From Eupeodes corollae (taxonomy: Eukaryota > Arthropoda > Insecta > Diptera > Syrphidae), in contig NC_079148.1 in assembly GCF_945859685.1 (NCBI RefSeq), positions 53,392,421 to 53,456,420 of the forward strand: a stretch of 64,000 nucleotides of DNA. The letters run 5' to 3'. Under the pieces are notes generated by a model that searched no databases, had not been told where the DNA came from, and saw only the letters and a list, made by a program, of their open reading frames with translations. Below, one piece after another: positions 61,527 through 64,000 of this stretch. Each line of letters starts with the position of its first letter. Positions within the stretch are counted from its first letter, which is position 1. A program made the position numbers and the translations under genes.

Positions 61527-64000
61527 GCCGAAAAAAAATATATTTTTCAAAATTGTTGTCTACCCCATCGACATACACATCAAAAGATAGGTTTTTTCAA
61601 GCTCCATTCAAATCTGCAAACTAAAAGTTTCTGCGAACCCTGTCTACCGCAACATTTGTGTAAAACGAAAATGTTTCTTAACGACTTTTTTTTTTTTAAA
61701 TCGTGGACTAACCCCTTGCTGAAAAAAAATACATTTCTCAACATTGTTGCCTACCCCATCGACATACACATCAAAAGACATGTCTTTTCAAGCTCCATTC
61801 AAATCTGCAAACCAAAAGTTTCTGTGAACCCTGTCTCCCGAAACATTTGTGTAAAACGAAAATGTTTCTTAACGATTTTTTTTTTGAAAAAAATCGTGGA
61901 CTAACCCCTTGCCGAAAAAAAATACATTTTTCAAAATTGTTGCCTAACCCATCGAGATACACATCAAAAGATAGGGTTTTTCAAGCTCCATTCAAATCTG
62001 CAAACCAAAAGTTTCTGCGAACCCTGGCTACCGAAACATTTGTGTAAAACGAAAATGTTTCTTAACAATTTTTTTTTTTTAAATCGTGGACTAACCCCTT
62101 GCTGAAAAAAAATACATTTCTCAAAATTGTTGCCTACCAAATCGACATACACATCAAAAGACAGGTCTTTTCAAGCTCCATTCAAATCTGCAAACCGAAA
62201 GTTTCTGTGAACCCTGTCTCCCGAAATATTTGTGTAAAACGAAAATGTTTCTTAACGATTTTTTTTTTGAAAAAAATCGTGGACTAACCCCTTGCCGAAA
62301 AAAAATAAATTTTTCAAAATTGTTGCGTATTCAAATCTGCAAACCAAAAGTTTTTGTAAACTCTGCCGCCCGAAACATTTGTGTAAAACGAAATTGTTTC
62401 TTAACGATTTTTTTTGAAAAAAATCGTGGACTAACCCCTTGCCGAAAAAAATACATTTTTCAAAATTGTTACCTACCCCATCGAGATACACATCAAAAGA
62501 CAGGTCTTTTCAAGCTCCATTCAAATCTGCAAACCAAAAGTTTCTGCGAACAATGTCTACCGAACAATTTTTGTAAAACGAAAATGTTTCTTAACAATTT
62601 TTTTGAAAAAAATCGTGGACTAACCCCTTGCCGAAAAAAAATAAATTTTTCAAAATTGTTGCGTATTCAAATCTGCAAACCAAAAGTTTTTGTAAACTCT
62701 GCCGCCCGAAACATTTGTGTAAAACGAAAATGTTTCTTAACGATTTTTTTTTTGAAAAAAATCGTGGACTAACCCCTTGCCGAAAAAAAATAAATTTTTC
62801 AAAATTGTTGCGTATTCAAATCTGCAAACCAAAAGTTTCTGTGAACCCTGTCTCCCGAAACATTTGTGTAAAACGAAAATGTTTCTTAACGATTTTTTTT
62901 TTTTTAAATCGTGGACTAACCCCTTGCCGAAAAAAAATACATTTTGCAAAATTGTTGCGTACCCCATCGAGATACACATCAAAAGATAGGTTTTTTTCAA
63001 GCTCTGTCTACCGAAACATTTGTGTAAAACTAAAATGTTTCTTAACGATTTTTTTTGAAAAAAATCGTGGAGTAACCCCTTGCCGAAAAAAAATACATTT
63101 TTCAAAATTGTTGCCTACCCCATCGAGATACACATCAAAAGATAGGTTTATTCAAGCTCAATTCAAATCTGCAAACTTAAAGTTTCTGCGAACAATGTCT
63201 ACCGAACAATTTTTGTAAAACGAAAATGTTTCTTAACAATTTTTTTGAAAAAAATCGTGGACTAACCCCTTGCCGAAAAAAATACATTTTTCTAAATTGT
63301 TGCGTATTCAAAAATGCAAACCAAAAATTTCTGTGAACCCTGTCTCCCGAAACATTTTTGTAAAACGAAAATGTTTCTTAACGATTTTTTTTTTTGAAAA
63401 AAATCGTGGACTAACCCCTCGCCGAAAAAAAAAAACATTTTTCAAAATTGTTGCCTACCCCATTGAGATACACATCAAAAGATAGGTCTTTTCAAGCTCG
63501 ATTCAAATCTGCAAACTAAAAGTTTCTGCGAACCCTGTCTACCGAATTATTTGTGTAAAACGAAAATGTTTCTTAACGATTTTTTTTGAAAAAAATCGTG
63601 GACTAACCCCTTGCCGAAAAAAATACATTTTTCAAAATTGTTGCGTCTTCAAATCTGCAAACCAAAAGTTTCTGTGAACCCTGTCTCCCGAAACATTTTT
63701 GTAAAACGAAAATGTTTCTTAACGATTTTTTTTTTGAAAAAAATCGTGGACTAACCCCTCGCCGAAAAAAAAATATTTTTCAAAATTGTTGCCTACCCCA
63801 TTGAGATACACATCAAAAGATAGGTCTTTTCAAGCTCCATTCAAATCTGCAAACCAAAAGTTTCTGCGAACCCTGGCTACCGAAACATTTGTGTAAAACG
63901 AAAATGTTTCTTAACGATTTTTTTTTTTTTAAATCGTGGACTAACCCCTTGCCGAAAAAAATACATTTTTCAAAATTGTTGCCTATCCCATCGGCATACA
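61527..64000 (-). repeat. Satellite array, inverted block at window end
   Basis: All monomers now read in reverse (TTGTTGCCTACCCCATCGAG, CTCCATTCAAATCTGCAAAC, GTGTAAAACGAAAATGTTTC). Several lack an internal segment, so that TTGTTGCGTATTCAAATCTG joins two distant parts of the monomer (62322, 62662, 62805, 63300, 63640). These short forms alternate with full monomers. The array continues past the window. Confidence 0.95.

Noticed and set aside
36502..63485. Dozens of near-identical ~109-codon open frames (beginning MPKKN) on one strand of the satellite
   Set aside because: They follow the monomer, cross monomer boundaries into a different phase because 191 is not a multiple of 3, and invert with the array. 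All three frames on that strand are equally open. There is no domain and no codon-level conservation. They reflect composition of the repeat, not genes.

Overview
The window is nuclear DNA from an insect, most likely a brachyceran fly. It holds the 3' part of a teneurin gene on the + strand, transposon remnants inside and downstream of it, and a very large tandem satellite array. Three exons join in frame across two introns (508-1880, 3538-4046, 27061-30974) and give 1931 residues plus a stop. The order is FN-plug-like region, NHL beta-propeller, a fly-type low-complexity insert, YD-shell repeats, an RHS core and the C-terminal toxin-like/TCAP region. The protein resembles fly Ten-m (odd Oz) more than Ten-a as far as I can recall. 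That choice rests on memory of the family, not on a search. The 5' exons (cytoplasmic region, membrane span, EGF repeats) lie upstream of the window.

Layout: 1-507 is the end of an upstream intron. 1881-3537 is a 1.7-kb intron with nothing recognisable. 4047-27060 is a 23-kb intron holding a frameshifted Mutator-like transposase (6626-8155), a tRNA-derived SINE-like piece (9377-9450), a decayed LINE (13810-18144) split by a ~1.1-kb non-coding repeat, a second LINE 3' end with an RNase H domain (21400-22384), and an inverted second copy of the non-coding repeat (22385-23475). 30975-35734 is A-rich 3' UTR or flank, carrying a decayed DD34E Tc1-like transposon (31930-33065).

From about 35735 to the end of the window (over 28 kb) the DNA is a satellite with a ~191-bp monomer and a ~163-bp deletion variant. 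It has higher-order periods of 1718 and 2456 bp, an inverted block at 38804-39365, and a head-to-head palindromic switch near 61518 after which the array runs in the opposite orientation. Between about 57.9 and 61.2 kb the monomers are clearly more diverged.

The only intact protein-coding gene I can support is the teneurin. All coding transposon remnants lie antisense to it. The numerous ~109-codon open frames on the - strand of the satellite are a by-product of repeat composition. I found no previously undescribed protein system. The most unusual structure is the satellite, whose orientation switches coincide with short inverted repeats inside the monomer.
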